Shown: positions 26,627-34,352 of the stretch, in pieces | Numbering within the stretch: the first letter of the stretch is position 1 | Layout of the letters: every line of letters begins with the position of its first letter | Assembly: GCF_030272705.1 (NCBI RefSeq) | Contig: NZ_JARFYM010000005.1 | Location: forward strand, 1 to 64,000 | Source: Rhizobium mayense | GTDB lineage: Bacteria > Pseudomonadota > Alphaproteobacteria > Rhizobiales > Rhizobiaceae | Length of the DNA: 64,000 bases | Reading direction: 5' to 3' | Position numbers and translations under genes: made by a program | The notes under the pieces: model-generated | What the model saw: the letters and a program-made list of their open reading frames with translations, nothing else | Told to the model about the DNA's origin: nothing | The model's database searches: none

Positions 26627-26836
26627 TCAGTCGACAGCAACCATGACATCAGATGCCTTGATGACGGCATAGGCGTCAGCGCCGACCGTCAGACCCAGTT
26701 CGTCGACCGCCTCATTGGTGATTGACGAAGTGACGATCGAGCCGTTGCCGATATCGATGCGGACATGCGCGGTCGTAGCACCCTTGGTGATCTCGACAAC
26801 TTTGCCCTTGAGACGGTTGCGTGCGCTGATTTTCAT
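26627..26836 (-). CDS. Molybdenum-pterin-binding (Mop/TOBE) protein
   Basis: A 69-aa single Mop domain beginning MKISARNRLKGKVVEITKGA, with ITNEAVDELGLTVGADAYAV near 39-58. Such proteins bind molybdate or tungstate as multimers for storage or homeostasis. The ribosome site GGAGAA precedes the ATG. No modABC genes are adjacent. Confidence 0.92.
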   Translation of the reverse strand: MKISARNRLKGKVVEITKGATTAHVRIDIGNGSIVTSSITNEAVDELGLTVGADAYAVIKASDVMVAVD

Positions 26837-26898
26837 GGACGTTTCTCCGATATGTCGGCGCGACTATATCGCGGTCGGAAAATCTCGCCACAAAAACC

Positions 26899-28413
26899 TC
26901 ATTCTCCGCGTGGAAAACGCTGGTTCTCCTCCAACACGTTCAGGTCCATGTGGTTGCGCATATAGCGCTCGGACGCCTTCTGCAGCGGCTGGTAATCCCA
27001 GGGATAATAGGCGCCGTTGCGCAGCGCCGCATAGACCACCCATCGCCGCGCCTGGCTTTCGCGCACGGCGGCGTCGAAGGAGGCGAGATTCCAGCGCTCG
27101 CTCGCCTTCGCGGTCAGCCGCGCCAGGATTTCGGCGTAGGCAGGATCGTCGGCAAGATTGGTCAGCTCTTTAGGGTCGGCATCGAGATCGAAGAGCAGGG
27201 GCCCATCCTTCTCGCAGAGCATCACTTTGTAGCGACCGTCGCGCAGGCCGACGAGCGGCGCTTCGGACCCTTCCGCGGCATATTCCATCGGTACTGGACT
27301 GCGGCTCCCGGTGCCTTGGGCGAGGGGAGCTAGGTCCTCGCCATCGGTCCATTGCTTCAGTGAGGCGATATCGAGCCCGGCAAGGCCGGCAAGCGTCGGC
27401 GTCACGTCCAGCGTCGACACTGGCTGATCGATGCGCTGGGCTCTCCACCCGGGGGCGGCGATCATCAGCGGCACACGGGCCGAGCCTTCGAAGAAATTCA
27501 TCTTGAACCACAGGCCACGTTCGCCGAGCATATCGCCATGGTCGGAGACGAAGAGCACGATCGTGTTGTCGGCCATCCGGCCGCGCTCCAGCGCATCGAG
27601 AATTTCGCCGATCTTTTCATCGACATAGGAAATATTGGCGAAATATCCGCGCCGCGCCCGGCGCACCTGTTCGGGCGTGATATCGAAGGCGGTATGATCG
27701 CTCGCCTTCATCAGTCGCTGCGAATGCTGGTCCTGCTTGTCGAAGGGGATTTCCGCAACCTCGGGATCTAGCGCCGGGCAATCTTCGTAGAGGTCCCAGA
27801 AGCGGCGGCGGGCGACGTAAGGGTCGTGCGGATGGGTGAAGCTGACGGTCAGGCACCAGGGCCGCTCGTCGTGTCCGCGCGATAGGTCGAGCAGTTTGCG
27901 AGTCGCGTGATAGGCAACCTCGTCGTCATATTCCATCTGATTGGTGATCTCGGCAATGCCTGCGCCGGTCACCGAGCCGAGATTATGATACCACCAGTCG
28001 ATGCGCTCGCCCGGCTTGGTATAATCAGGCGTCCAGCCAAAATCGGCGGGATAGATATCCGTGGTCAGCCGCTCCTCGAAGCCGTGCATCTGGTCCGGCC
28101 CGACGAAATGCATCTTGCCGGAGAGCGCCGTCTGGTACCCCGCCGCCCGCAGATGATGCGCAAAAGTCGGAATATCGGAGGCAAATTCCGCGGCGTTGTC
28201 ATAGACGCGGGTTCGGCTCGGCAACTGCCCGGACATGAAGGAGGCCCGCGCCGGTGCGCAGAGCGGGCTTGCCGTATAGCTGTTGGCGAAGCGCACGGAG
28301 CGTTTCGCCAGTGCCTTCAGCGCGGGTGCGTGGAGAAAATCGGCCGGGCCGTTCGGAAACAACGTCCCGTTCAACTGATCGACCATGAGGATAAGGATAT
28401 TCGGGCGAGCCAT
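26899..28413 (-). CDS. betC: Choline-sulfatase
   Basis: A 504-aa sulfatase that hydrolyses choline-O-sulfate to choline, feeding carbon use or glycine-betaine osmoprotection. The formylglycine motif C-A-P-A-R is at residues 52-56, preceded by metal-binding Asp in LILMVDQ near 7-13. VSDHGDMLGERG near 280-291 holds further metal ligands. Length matches BetC. It lies 20 bp downstream of choX and is divergent from its LysR regulator, a classic choline-sulfate set. Confidence 0.95.
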   Translation of the reverse strand: MARPNILILMVDQLNGTLFPNGPADFLHAPALKALAKRSVRFANSYTASPLCAPARASFMSGQLPSRTRVYDNAAEFASDIPTFAHHLRAAGYQTALSGKMHFVGPDQMHGFEERLTTDIYPADFGWTPDYTKPGERIDWWYHNLGSVTGAGIAEITNQMEYDDEVAYHATRKLLDLSRGHDERPWCLTVSFTHPHDPYVARRRFWDLYEDCPALDPEVAEIPFDKQDQHSQRLMKASDHTAFDITPEQVRRARRGYFANISYVDEKIGEILDALERGRMADNTIVLFVSDHGDMLGERGLWFKMNFFEGSARVPLMIAAPGWRAQRIDQPVSTLDVTPTLAGLAGLDIASLKQWTDGEDLAPLAQGTGSRSPVPMEYAAEGSEAPLVGLRDGRYKVMLCEKDGPLLFDLDADPKELTNLADDPAYAEILARLTAKASERWNLASFDAAVRESQARRWVVYAALRNGAYYPWDYQPLQKASERYMRNHMDLNVLEENQRFPRGE

Positions 28414-28433
28414 GTTGAATGTCCTTGGCTGGA

Positions 28434-29381
28434 TTAGAGGCCGACTGCGGCCTTGACGGCATCGAGGCCCGGTTTGCCGTCGATCGTCGTCACGCCGGCG
28501 AGCCAGGGCGTCAGAGCCTCAGGATGCGCCTTCAGCCAAGCAGTGGCCGCCGTTTTCGCATCCTGGCCGCCGAGGATCGAGCCCATCAGCGAATTCTCCA
28601 TGCCGATGTTGAAGGTCAGGTTGTGGAACAGTTTCGCCGCGTTCGGGCAGGCGGCCGGCCAGCCGGTGCGCGCCACGGTGTAGACTTCTGCGCCGCCGTA
28701 GTCCGGGCCGAAATAGGCGTCGCCGCCCGCGAGATAGGCAATCTGGAAACGCTCGTTCATCGGATGCGGCGCCCAGGCGAGGAAGACGATCGCTTGCTTG
28801 TCCTTGCCGGCGCGTTCGACTTGCGACAGCATCGCCTGCTCGCTCGATTCCACCAGTTCCCAGCCCTTTAGGCCGAAATCGTTGGCGTCGATCATCTTCT
28901 GGATATTGGCGTTAGCCGGTGCGCCGGGCTCTATGCCGTAGATCTTATGATCGAAGTCGTCGGCATGTTTCTGCAGGTCGGCGAAGTCCTTGACGCCCTT
29001 GTCGGCGACATAGGTCGGCACAGCGAGGGTGAATTTCGCGCCCTGAAGGTTGCGGTTCAGCACCTCGATGGCCTTGGCCTTGTTGAGGTCGTCGACGAAG
29101 GCTTTCTGCGCCGGCATCCAGTTGCCGAGGAAGACGTCGATTTCGCCCGTCTTCATCGATTGATAGCCGATGGGCACCGAGAGCGTCTTGATGTCCGGCT
29201 CGTAGCCGAGCGCGCTGAGCAGCACACCCGTCACGCCGTTGGTCGAGGTAATGTCGGTCCAGCCCGGATCGGACATATGAATGGTGCGGCAGGAATCACC
29301 ATCCGCTTTTGCAACGCCGGCGAAGGAAAACGCGCAAAGGAGCACGCCGATGGCAAGCCGGCCCATGACAGAAATTCGCAT
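28434..29381 (-). CDS. choX: Choline ABC transporter substrate-binding protein
   Basis: A 315-aa periplasmic protein with a signal peptide (about 1-26, ending VAKA-D). The body matches the glycine-betaine/choline type II binding fold: MSDPGWTDITSTNGV at about 36-50, VFLGNWMPAQKAFVDDL near 83-99 and FLAWAPHPMNERFQ near 203-216, with the aromatic residues expected around a trimethylammonium ligand. The permease and ATPase genes (choW, choV) are not in the window. First gene of the choX-betC operon. Confidence 0.93.
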   Translation of the reverse strand: MRISVMGRLAIGVLLCAFSFAGVAKADGDSCRTIHMSDPGWTDITSTNGVTGVLLSALGYEPDIKTLSVPIGYQSMKTGEIDVFLGNWMPAQKAFVDDLNKAKAIEVLNRNLQGAKFTLAVPTYVADKGVKDFADLQKHADDFDHKIYGIEPGAPANANIQKMIDANDFGLKGWELVESSEQAMLSQVERAGKDKQAIVFLAWAPHPMNERFQIAYLAGGDAYFGPDYGGAEVYTVARTGWPAACPNAAKLFHNLTFNIGMENSLMGSILGGQDAKTAATAWLKAHPEALTPWLAGVTTIDGKPGLDAVKAAVGL

Positions 29382-29404
29382 AATGACAGTTCCCTCTTAG
29401 TATT

Positions 29405-29425
29405 TGATGTTTTTATTGAACATCA
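29405..29425. promoter_or_regulatory. Probable LysR operator of the choline-sulfate locus
   Basis: Perfect dyad TGATGTT-N7-AACATCA, 21 bp, in the divergent promoter between choX and its regulator gene. The spacing fits the T-N11-A type of LysR box. Confidence 0.5.
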
Positions 29426-29435
29426 GTAGCATTCG

Positions 29436-29456
29436 GCCTGTGAAGCAGGCTTTTTT
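29436..29456 (+). terminator. Terminator-like hairpin just before the LysR gene
   Basis: Stem GCCTG / CAGGC with a TGAAG loop followed by six T. It lies about 25 bp upstream of the regulator ATG on its own strand, where it could act as an attenuator in the leader. Confidence 0.45.
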
Positions 29457-29480
29457 CAATGGATGACATAAGGAAATTCT

Positions 29481-30383
29481 ATGGCTGAACGGTCGGTGGA
29501 CCTCGGTTGGCTGCGAATTTTCGTCGAGGTGGGGCGCACAGGGAGCCTGTCGTCTGCGGCCGCGAGCCTCGGGCTGACCCAGCCGGCGGTCAGCTATCAG
29601 ATCCGCCGGATCGAGGAGCAGATGGGCGTCGTTCTTTTTCACCGCCAGCATCGCGGTGTCGAACTGTCCCCGGAAGGCCGCCGGCTGTTCGAGATCGCGG
29701 AGAAGGCAGTCGGCGGCGTCGATTCGCTGGTGCGCAGCTTCCGCGCCGAGGCGGAGCGCCCGGCGGTGCGACTTAGGACCGACTATGCCTTTTCGGCGCT
29801 TTGGCTGATCCCGCGCATGCACCGCTTTCGTCTGCTTCATCCGGAGTTGGATATCCAGATCGTCGCCACGCAGCGACAGGAGCGCGGCCATTCGGAAAGC
29901 GGCGATGTCGCCGTCGTCTTCGGCGCGCGGAATGAGTTTGGGCCGGAAGCGGCGCTGTTATTGCCGGAGAAAGTAGCGCCGATCTGTGCGCAGGGCTTTG
30001 TCGATAGATATGGTCCTTTCAGTGATCCAAGCCGGCTGGCGCGTGCGACGCTCGTGCATCTCGATACGGAAACGCCATCACCCTGGTTCGATTGGAAGAG
30101 CTATTTCGCTGAGTTTGGCATTAGCCGTGACAGCTATGCCGGCCATGGCGATCTGCGGTTCAACACCTATTCGCTGGTCGTTCAGGCGGCGATCGGCGAG
30201 CAGGGGCTGGCGCTCGGCTGGATGGGGCTGGTGGATTCGCTGCTGGCCGGGCGCATGCTGGTGACGGCCGGTCCGGTGCTGAGCGCGCCGAACCGCGGTT
30301 ACTGGCTTCTGCCGCCCAAGTCGCAGAGCGTGCATGCTGAATGGCTGACGGAATGGCTGGTCAGGGAAGCAGCGGCGATGTAG
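29481..30383 (+). CDS. LysR-type regulator of choline-sulfate use
   Basis: A 300-aa LysR protein. The N-terminal helix-turn-helix reads TGSLSSAAASLGLTQPAVSY at about 19-38; the effector domain follows with RTDYAFSALWLIPRMHRFR near 99-117. Its divergent position beside choX-betC and its class place it as the choline-sulfate-utilisation regulator. The ribosome site AAGGAA is upstream. Confidence 0.92.
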   Translation: MAERSVDLGWLRIFVEVGRTGSLSSAAASLGLTQPAVSYQIRRIEEQMGVVLFHRQHRGVELSPEGRRLFEIAEKAVGGVDSLVRSFRAEAERPAVRLRTDYAFSALWLIPRMHRFRLLHPELDIQIVATQRQERGHSESGDVAVVFGARNEFGPEAALLLPEKVAPICAQGFVDRYGPFSDPSRLARATLVHLDTETPSPWFDWKSYFAEFGISRDSYAGHGDLRFNTYSLVVQAAIGEQGLALGWMGLVDSLLAGRMLVTAGPVLSAPNRGYWLLPPKSQSVHAEWLTEWLVREAAAM

Positions 30384-30393
30384 CGGTCATTCG

Positions 30394-31770
30394 TCACTCC
30401 GCCCTTAGGTCGGTCAGGAAGTTCTCGCACCAGCGCGAAACATCGTTTTCCAGCAGATGGTCCATCATGCCGCGCCAACGCTCGCGCCGTTCTTCCAGCG
30501 GCATATTGATCCCGCGCGCCAGGGCATTTGCCGTGCCGTCCACGTCATAGGGATTGACGAGCAGCGCGCCTCTCAATTCTCGCGCAGCACCGGCGAAACG
30601 CGAGAGCACCAGCACGCCGGGATCGTCCGGGTCCTGCGCGGCGACGTATTCCTTGGCGACGAGGTTCATGCCGTCGCGCAGCGGCGTCACCAGGCCGACT
30701 TTCGCCAGCCGGTAGAGGCCCGCCAGCACCGGGCGGCTGATCGAGCGGTTGATATAGCGGATCGGCACCCAATCGACAGTGCCGATCGCGCCGTTGACCC
30801 GGCCCGCCTGCTCGGCGACAGCATGTTGCATCGCCTCGTATTCCGGTACCTCCGAGCGTGATTTCGGCGTGATCTGCAGATAGGTGACTCGGCGCTGATG
30901 CGCTGGATTGTTGGTGATGAAGCGTTCGAACGCATCGATGCGTTGCGTGATCCCCTTGGAGTAGTCGAGCCGGTCGACGCCGATGATCAGGTCGCGGCCC
31001 TCGACGCTTTGCCGCGCCTTGCGCACCATGCTGTGGGCCGCGGCTTTGCGGGCAAATTCGGCAAAGGCCGCCGTCTCGATGCCGATCGAATAGGCGCCGC
31101 CGCGGAAGTTGTGGCCGTGAGCGCTGAAATGGCCGGGACTGTTCTCGACGCCCATGCCCTCGCGCTTCAGGCAGCCGGCGAAATTTTCCAGATCGTATTT
31201 GGTCTGGAAACCGAGCAGATCATAGGAAGAGAGGCCTCGCATGATTTCTTCGTGCACAGGCATCGTGAAGAGCACATCGGCCGGCGGCCAGGGAATGTGC
31301 AGGAAAAACCCGATTCGATTCTTGAACCCCATTTGCCGGAGTTCAGCCGCCAGAGGAATGAGATGATAGTCATGTACCCAGATGATGTCGTCGGGCTCGA
31401 CCAGCGGCGCCAGCCGGTGGGCGAAGAAGCGATTGACGCGGAAATAGCTGGCCATTTCCTTGCGGCCGTATTCGGCGAGGTCCAGCCGGTAGTGGCAGAT
31501 CGGCCAGAGCACCCGGTTGGCGAAGCCTTGGTAATATTCCTCGACATCAGTCTGGGTGAGATCGGTCAGTGCGTAGGTGATGTTGCCATCTTCGGTCAAC
31601 ACCAACGGTTCGGGCTCGATGTCGCCGCTCGATTTGCCGGACCAGCCCATCCAGACGCCGCCACGCTCTGCAAGGGCAGCCTGCAACGCCACAGCAAGCC
31701 CGCCCGCCGCCGCCGCCCCTTGGTTATCGGGGACGGAAACACGGTTGGAAACAATGATGAGACGACTCAC
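30394..31770 (-). CDS. otsA: Trehalose-6-phosphate synthase
   Basis: A 458-aa GT20 glycosyltransferase that makes trehalose-6-phosphate from UDP-glucose and glucose-6-phosphate. Motifs are [12 protein letters not shown] at about 5-16, GGLAVAL near 23-29, [14 protein letters not shown] near 127-140, [11 protein letters not shown] near 248-258 and [14 protein letters not shown] near 348-361. The start is GTG at 31770 with AAAGGAG upstream. Second gene after otsB, so trehalose synthesis is one operon. Trehalose protects rhizobia against drought and osmotic stress. Confidence 0.95.
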   Translation of the reverse strand: MSRLIIVSNRVSVPDNQGAAAAGGLAVALQAALAERGGVWMGWSGKSSGDIEPEPLVLTEDGNITYALTDLTQTDVEEYYQGFANRVLWPICHYRLDLAEYGRKEMASYFRVNRFFAHRLAPLVEPDDIIWVHDYHLIPLAAELRQMGFKNRIGFFLHIPWPPADVLFTMPVHEEIMRGLSSYDLLGFQTKYDLENFAGCLKREGMGVENSPGHFSAHGHNFRGGAYSIGIETAAFAEFARKAAAHSMVRKARQSVEGRDLIIGVDRLDYSKGITQRIDAFERFITNNPAHQRRVTYLQITPKSRSEVPEYEAMQHAVAEQAGRVNGAIGTVDWVPIRYINRSISRPVLAGLYRLAKVGLVTPLRDGMNLVAKEYVAAQDPDDPGVLVLSRFAGAARELRGALLVNPYDVDGTANALARGINMPLEERRERWRGMMDHLLENDVSRWCENFLTDLRAE

Positions 31771-31823
31771 GGAATGCTCCTTTCAAGAGGGCCGCGGCGG
31801 TGGGCCGAAATGACCAAAGATGA

Positions 31824-32618
31824 TTATTTGGCGAGCGCTGCGAGTATCTCTCTTAAACGCGCGGGCGAAGGAATGGATGCACGCGCCAGCGTCTTGCCGC
31901 TGGGCGTGCCGACGCGCACAGACTGACCGCCGAGGCGGTTCGCGACGCCGAACATGGTCTCGTCGGTGACGTCGTCGCCGATTGCGAGCGGCCGACGCCC
32001 GCTGAAGGGGGGCTCACCGAGAAAGGCTTCGACGGCATGCCCTTTGCTCGCGTGTGCGGGGCAAATCTCGACCACAAGCTTGCCGTGCTGCAGGATCCAA
32101 TCCGGGCCCGCTTCCTGCAGATAGCGCTGCATCGCTTCGGCGACGTCGCCTTCGCGCTCGGGTGCCAGCCGGTAGTGAACCGCGACCGCAGCCCCCTTGT
32201 CTTCAACGAGAACACCCGGCCAGGCTCCAACCTCCTGCGCGATCACCCGCTTCATCTCCTGGAAGGCGGGCGGAATCAGCGCGCGCCGCAATCGCCCGGC
32301 CGCATCGCGCCGTTCGGCGCCATGCAGGCCGGCGACCGGGAAGTGGAACGGAGCAAACAGAGGGTCGACAAAGGCAACCGCGCGGCCGGTCACCAGCGCC
32401 AGCGCGCCGTCGAGCTGGCGGGAAAGCGCTTGAAGCGCGAAGGGCAGGGACGGAGGCACGACGATGGCCTCCGGTGTCTCGGCAAGATCGAGCAGCGTTC
32501 CGTCGATATCGAGGAACAACGCCCATTCCTGGGGATACAATGAGAGTGCAGAAAGCGCGGGCTCATTTGGCGGCGCCGGTTGGGCTTCACCCTGCTCGGG
32601 CTGTTCCTCGTAAGTCAT
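31824..32618 (-). CDS. otsB: Trehalose-6-phosphate phosphatase
   Basis: A 264-aa HAD-superfamily phosphatase that converts trehalose-6-phosphate to trehalose. The catalytic motif FLDIDGTLLDLAE lies at about 35-47, the Lys segment in HASKGHAVEAF near 188-198 and GDDVTDETMFG near 212-222. It starts the otsB-otsA operon. An ECF-type (general stress) promoter candidate lies 43 bp upstream. Confidence 0.94.
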   Translation of the reverse strand: MTYEEQPEQGEAQPAPPNEPALSALSLYPQEWALFLDIDGTLLDLAETPEAIVVPPSLPFALQALSRQLDGALALVTGRAVAFVDPLFAPFHFPVAGLHGAERRDAAGRLRRALIPPAFQEMKRVIAQEVGAWPGVLVEDKGAAVAVHYRLAPEREGDVAEAMQRYLQEAGPDWILQHGKLVVEICPAHASKGHAVEAFLGEPPFSGRRPLAIGDDVTDETMFGVANRLGGQSVRVGTPSGKTLARASIPSPARLREILAALAK

Positions 32619-32660
32619 GGAGGGTTAGCTATGGCGCGCTTTTCGTTCGGCAAGAGAAAA

Positions 32661-32685
32661 ACGATCACAACAAAGTTTATTCCGG
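32661..32685 (-). promoter_or_regulatory. Candidate EcfG/RpoE2-type stress promoter of otsBA
   Basis: On the minus strand GGAAT, 15 nt, then CGTT (GGAAT-N17-TT), close to the alphaproteobacterial general-stress consensus GGAAC-N16/18-CGTT or TT. It lies 43 bp before the otsB ATG. One -35 base differs from consensus. Confidence 0.45.
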
Positions 32686-32729
32686 GAACGATAGCCCGAA
32701 CTATTGCAATATCAGCAACTGATAGATGC

Positions 32730-32756
32730 AAAAAAGGGCCGCCCGAAGCGACCCTT
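32730..32756 (-). terminator. Strong minus-strand terminator
   Basis: On the minus strand AGGGTCGC / GCGGCCCT with a TTCGG loop and six T. It lies 57 nt after the stop of the 24-aa ORF at 32813 and upstream of the otsB promoter, so it insulates the two units. Confidence 0.8.
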
Positions 32757-32812
32757 CCATGAGTTTTGGCCCGTAACTGGCCTGAAGCGCAGGACGCTTC
32801 CGGAAGGCTTGA

Positions 32813-32887
32813 TCAGAGCGAGGGCTGCCTCGCAACGCTCACTACCATTTCCATGCCTGGTACGAGAACCGAAATCTCACTAGACAT
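32813..32887 (-). CDS. Tiny ORF, 24 aa, own SD and terminator
   Basis: A 24-aa ORF that starts MSSEISVLVPGMEMVVSV. The ribosome site AAGGAAGG is 7 nt before the ATG, and a strong terminator follows at 32730. Hydrophobic and acidic residues alternate in the middle. This makes a short single-gene transcript, or a regulatory RNA with a tiny reading frame. I do not recognise a family. A weak promoter (CTTGCA-N17-TACGTT) lies near 32940. Confidence 0.45.
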   Translation of the reverse strand: MSSEISVLVPGMEMVVSVARQPSL

Positions 32888-33153
32888 TGGATCACCTTCC
32901 TTTCGTTACGTTGTCGATATGCCTAACGTAGCTCAAATTTCACCGGATGCAAGAGTGCATAGGGGCGGGCTGCTTCACTCTTCGTGTCGCACTGTGTCAC
33001 ATTGAAACGCAATGGTTCGTTCAACTTTAACGTGATATCGGCCGCGGCAGTTGGCAGCGAAAGCAGCGCCTATCTGTGCCAGCGGACACGATCGGGGAAG
33101 ATGGGCAACCTCGACCGTGGCGATCGGCCTCGCCGTCAACACGGAGGTGAGCT
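32888..33153. other. Gap between the two tiny ORFs
   Basis: Part of the 920-bp space between otsB and the amidotransferase gene. Besides the tiny ORFs and the sRNA described separately, I see no gene in it. The stretch 33312-33536 likewise holds only the likely promoter region of the amidotransferase gene, with a TTGACA near 33484. Confidence 0.4.
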
Positions 33154-33240
33154 ATGTGGTTTCCACTTAGCATCACGCTTTGGGTAAGAAAAACCCGGAC
33201 TAGCTGGCAAGTGCGTGTCCGGGTCAACTTCTTGCATTAA
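33154..33240 (+). CDS. Tiny Trp/Arg-rich ORF, 28 aa
   Basis: A 28-aa ORF starting MWFPLSITLWVRKTRTSW. Its ribosome site ACGGAGGTGA is one of the best in the window. The composition is basic and aromatic with an alternating beta-like pattern. Its 3' two thirds overlap, in antisense, the 3' end of the small RNA at 33188-33276. That layout resembles a type I toxin-antitoxin or antisense-regulated peptide, but nothing proves it is translated. Confidence 0.4.
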   Translation: MWFPLSITLWVRKTRTSWQVRVRVNFLH

Positions 33241-33276
33241 AGCAAACGAGGGGTGGGCTGCAACCCGCCCCTCACT
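33188..33276 (-). ncRNA. Probable small regulatory RNA, about 89 nt
   Basis: A minus-strand unit with its own promoter, a 5' hairpin and a terminator. The 5' hairpin (33248-33273) pairs GAGGGGCGGG with CCCACCCCTC around TTGCAG. A single-stranded A/U-rich linker follows. The terminator pairs GACCCGGAC-type arms (33217-33224 with 33193-33200), followed by TTTTTC. No coding frame fits. Rhizobia carry many such intergenic sRNAs; I cannot assign this one to a named family. Confidence 0.65.
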
Positions 33277-33282
33277 CCAGCA

Positions 33283-33311
33283 ATATAGGCGAAGCCGACA
33301 TCTTCATCAAG
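33283..33311 (-). promoter_or_regulatory. Promoter of the small RNA
   Basis: On the minus strand CTTGAT, 17 nt, CTATAT, nearly the alphaproteobacterial housekeeping consensus CTTGAC-N17-CTATAT. Transcription would start near 33276, three bases before the first hairpin. Confidence 0.65.
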
Positions 33312-33536
33312 CTACGCAGCGAGAAGCCAAAAAACCCTTTCAAAGCACGCATGTTCACAAAAGAATAATGCTACGACGCCCAAATGTGATCGGACGGCGT
33401 GTCAAATAACTGTCACCTTCCCCTCTCAATTGCCGGTAAATTAAGAGTTTATTACCTATTCCGCACGAACAATCGTCCTTGATTTTGACATTCTCCCGCG
33501 AGACAGGAAGCAAGCGGGAATTGGAGCGAAAGACGC

Positions 33537-34352
33537 ATGTGTCGCTGGGCAGCCTATCGTGGAGACCCCCTCTATCTGGAGGAGTTGGTGTCTTCACCCG
33601 CCCACTCCCTGATCGAACAATCGCACTGCGCCACACGCGCCAAGACCGCGACGAATGGCGACGGATTTGGCATCGCCTGGTATGGCGACCGGCCGGAGCC
33701 GGGCCGCTATCGCGATATCCTCCCGGCCTGGTCCGACTGCAATCTCAAGAGCCTGGCGCGGCAGATCCGCTCGCCACTCTTCCTGGCCCATGTCCGCGCT
33801 GCTACCGGTGGCGGCACGCGGCGCGATAATTGCCATCCCTTCGTACATGAGAACTGGTCCTTCCAGCACAACGGACAGATCTCCAATTTCGACCGCCTGC
33901 GCCGGCCGATGGAAGCCATGCTTGATGATCAGTTGTTCCAGGCACGCAGCGGTACGACGGATTCCGAGCTTCTGTTCCTGCTGGCACTTCAGTTCGGTCT
34001 TGCGACCAATCCGGTTGCCGCGATCGCGGAGGCCATCAGCTTTGTCGAAGGCTTATCCGTCCATCTGACCGGTTCGGCGCTGGTGCGTTTCACCGCCGCT
34101 TTTTCGGATGGAAAGTCGCTGTATGCGGTGCGCTACGCCACCGACCGTAAGGCGCCGACGCTCTATGCCTCGCCTGTCGGTATCGGCTATTGCCTGGTCT
34201 CCGAGCCGCTAAATGATGATGTTGACGCCTGGACGGAAATTCCGGACGGCAGCAGCGTGTTGATCGACGGTATGGGCGTCCACGTCACGCCCTTCCACCC
34301 GGAAAAGCGTGCATCCGCCGAGCCTGAGACAGCAGCCGCTATTCCGGCTTGA
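33537..34352 (+). CDS. Class II glutamine amidotransferase (YafJ/EgtC-like)
   Basis: A 271-aa Ntn-hydrolase domain protein. The N-terminal nucleophile Cys2 follows the initiator Met (MCRWAAYRG). Further typical segments are NGDGFGIAWYG at about 40-50, FLAHVRAATGG near 82-92, HPFVHENWSFQHNGQISNF near 99-117 and TDSELLFLLAL near 141-151. There is no synthase domain, so it acts alone or with a partner. EgtC, which trims a gamma-glutamyl intermediate of ergothioneine, is one relative, but no egt genes are beside it. Its 3' end overlaps coaBC by 14 bp, convergent. Confidence 0.88.
   Translation: MCRWAAYRGDPLYLEELVSSPAHSLIEQSHCATRAKTATNGDGFGIAWYGDRPEPGRYRDILPAWSDCNLKSLARQIRSPLFLAHVRAATGGGTRRDNCHPFVHENWSFQHNGQISNFDRLRRPMEAMLDDQLFQARSGTTDSELLFLLALQFGLATNPVAAIAEAISFVEGLSVHLTGSALVRFTAAFSDGKSLYAVRYATDRKAPTLYASPVGIGYCLVSEPLNDDVDAWTEIPDGSSVLIDGMGVHVTPFHPEKRASAEPETAAAIPA

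Noticed and set aside
32631..32762. Plus-strand ORF MARFSFGKRKT... with GGAGGG upstream
   Set aside because: It crosses the otsB promoter and ends inside the minus-strand terminator at 32730-32756; the ribosome-site match is probably chance.
33537..34352. EgtC of an ergothioneine synthesis cluster
   Set aside because: The class II amidotransferase resembles EgtC in fold, but no egtB, egtD or egtA lies beside it, so ergothioneine synthesis in this locus is not supported.
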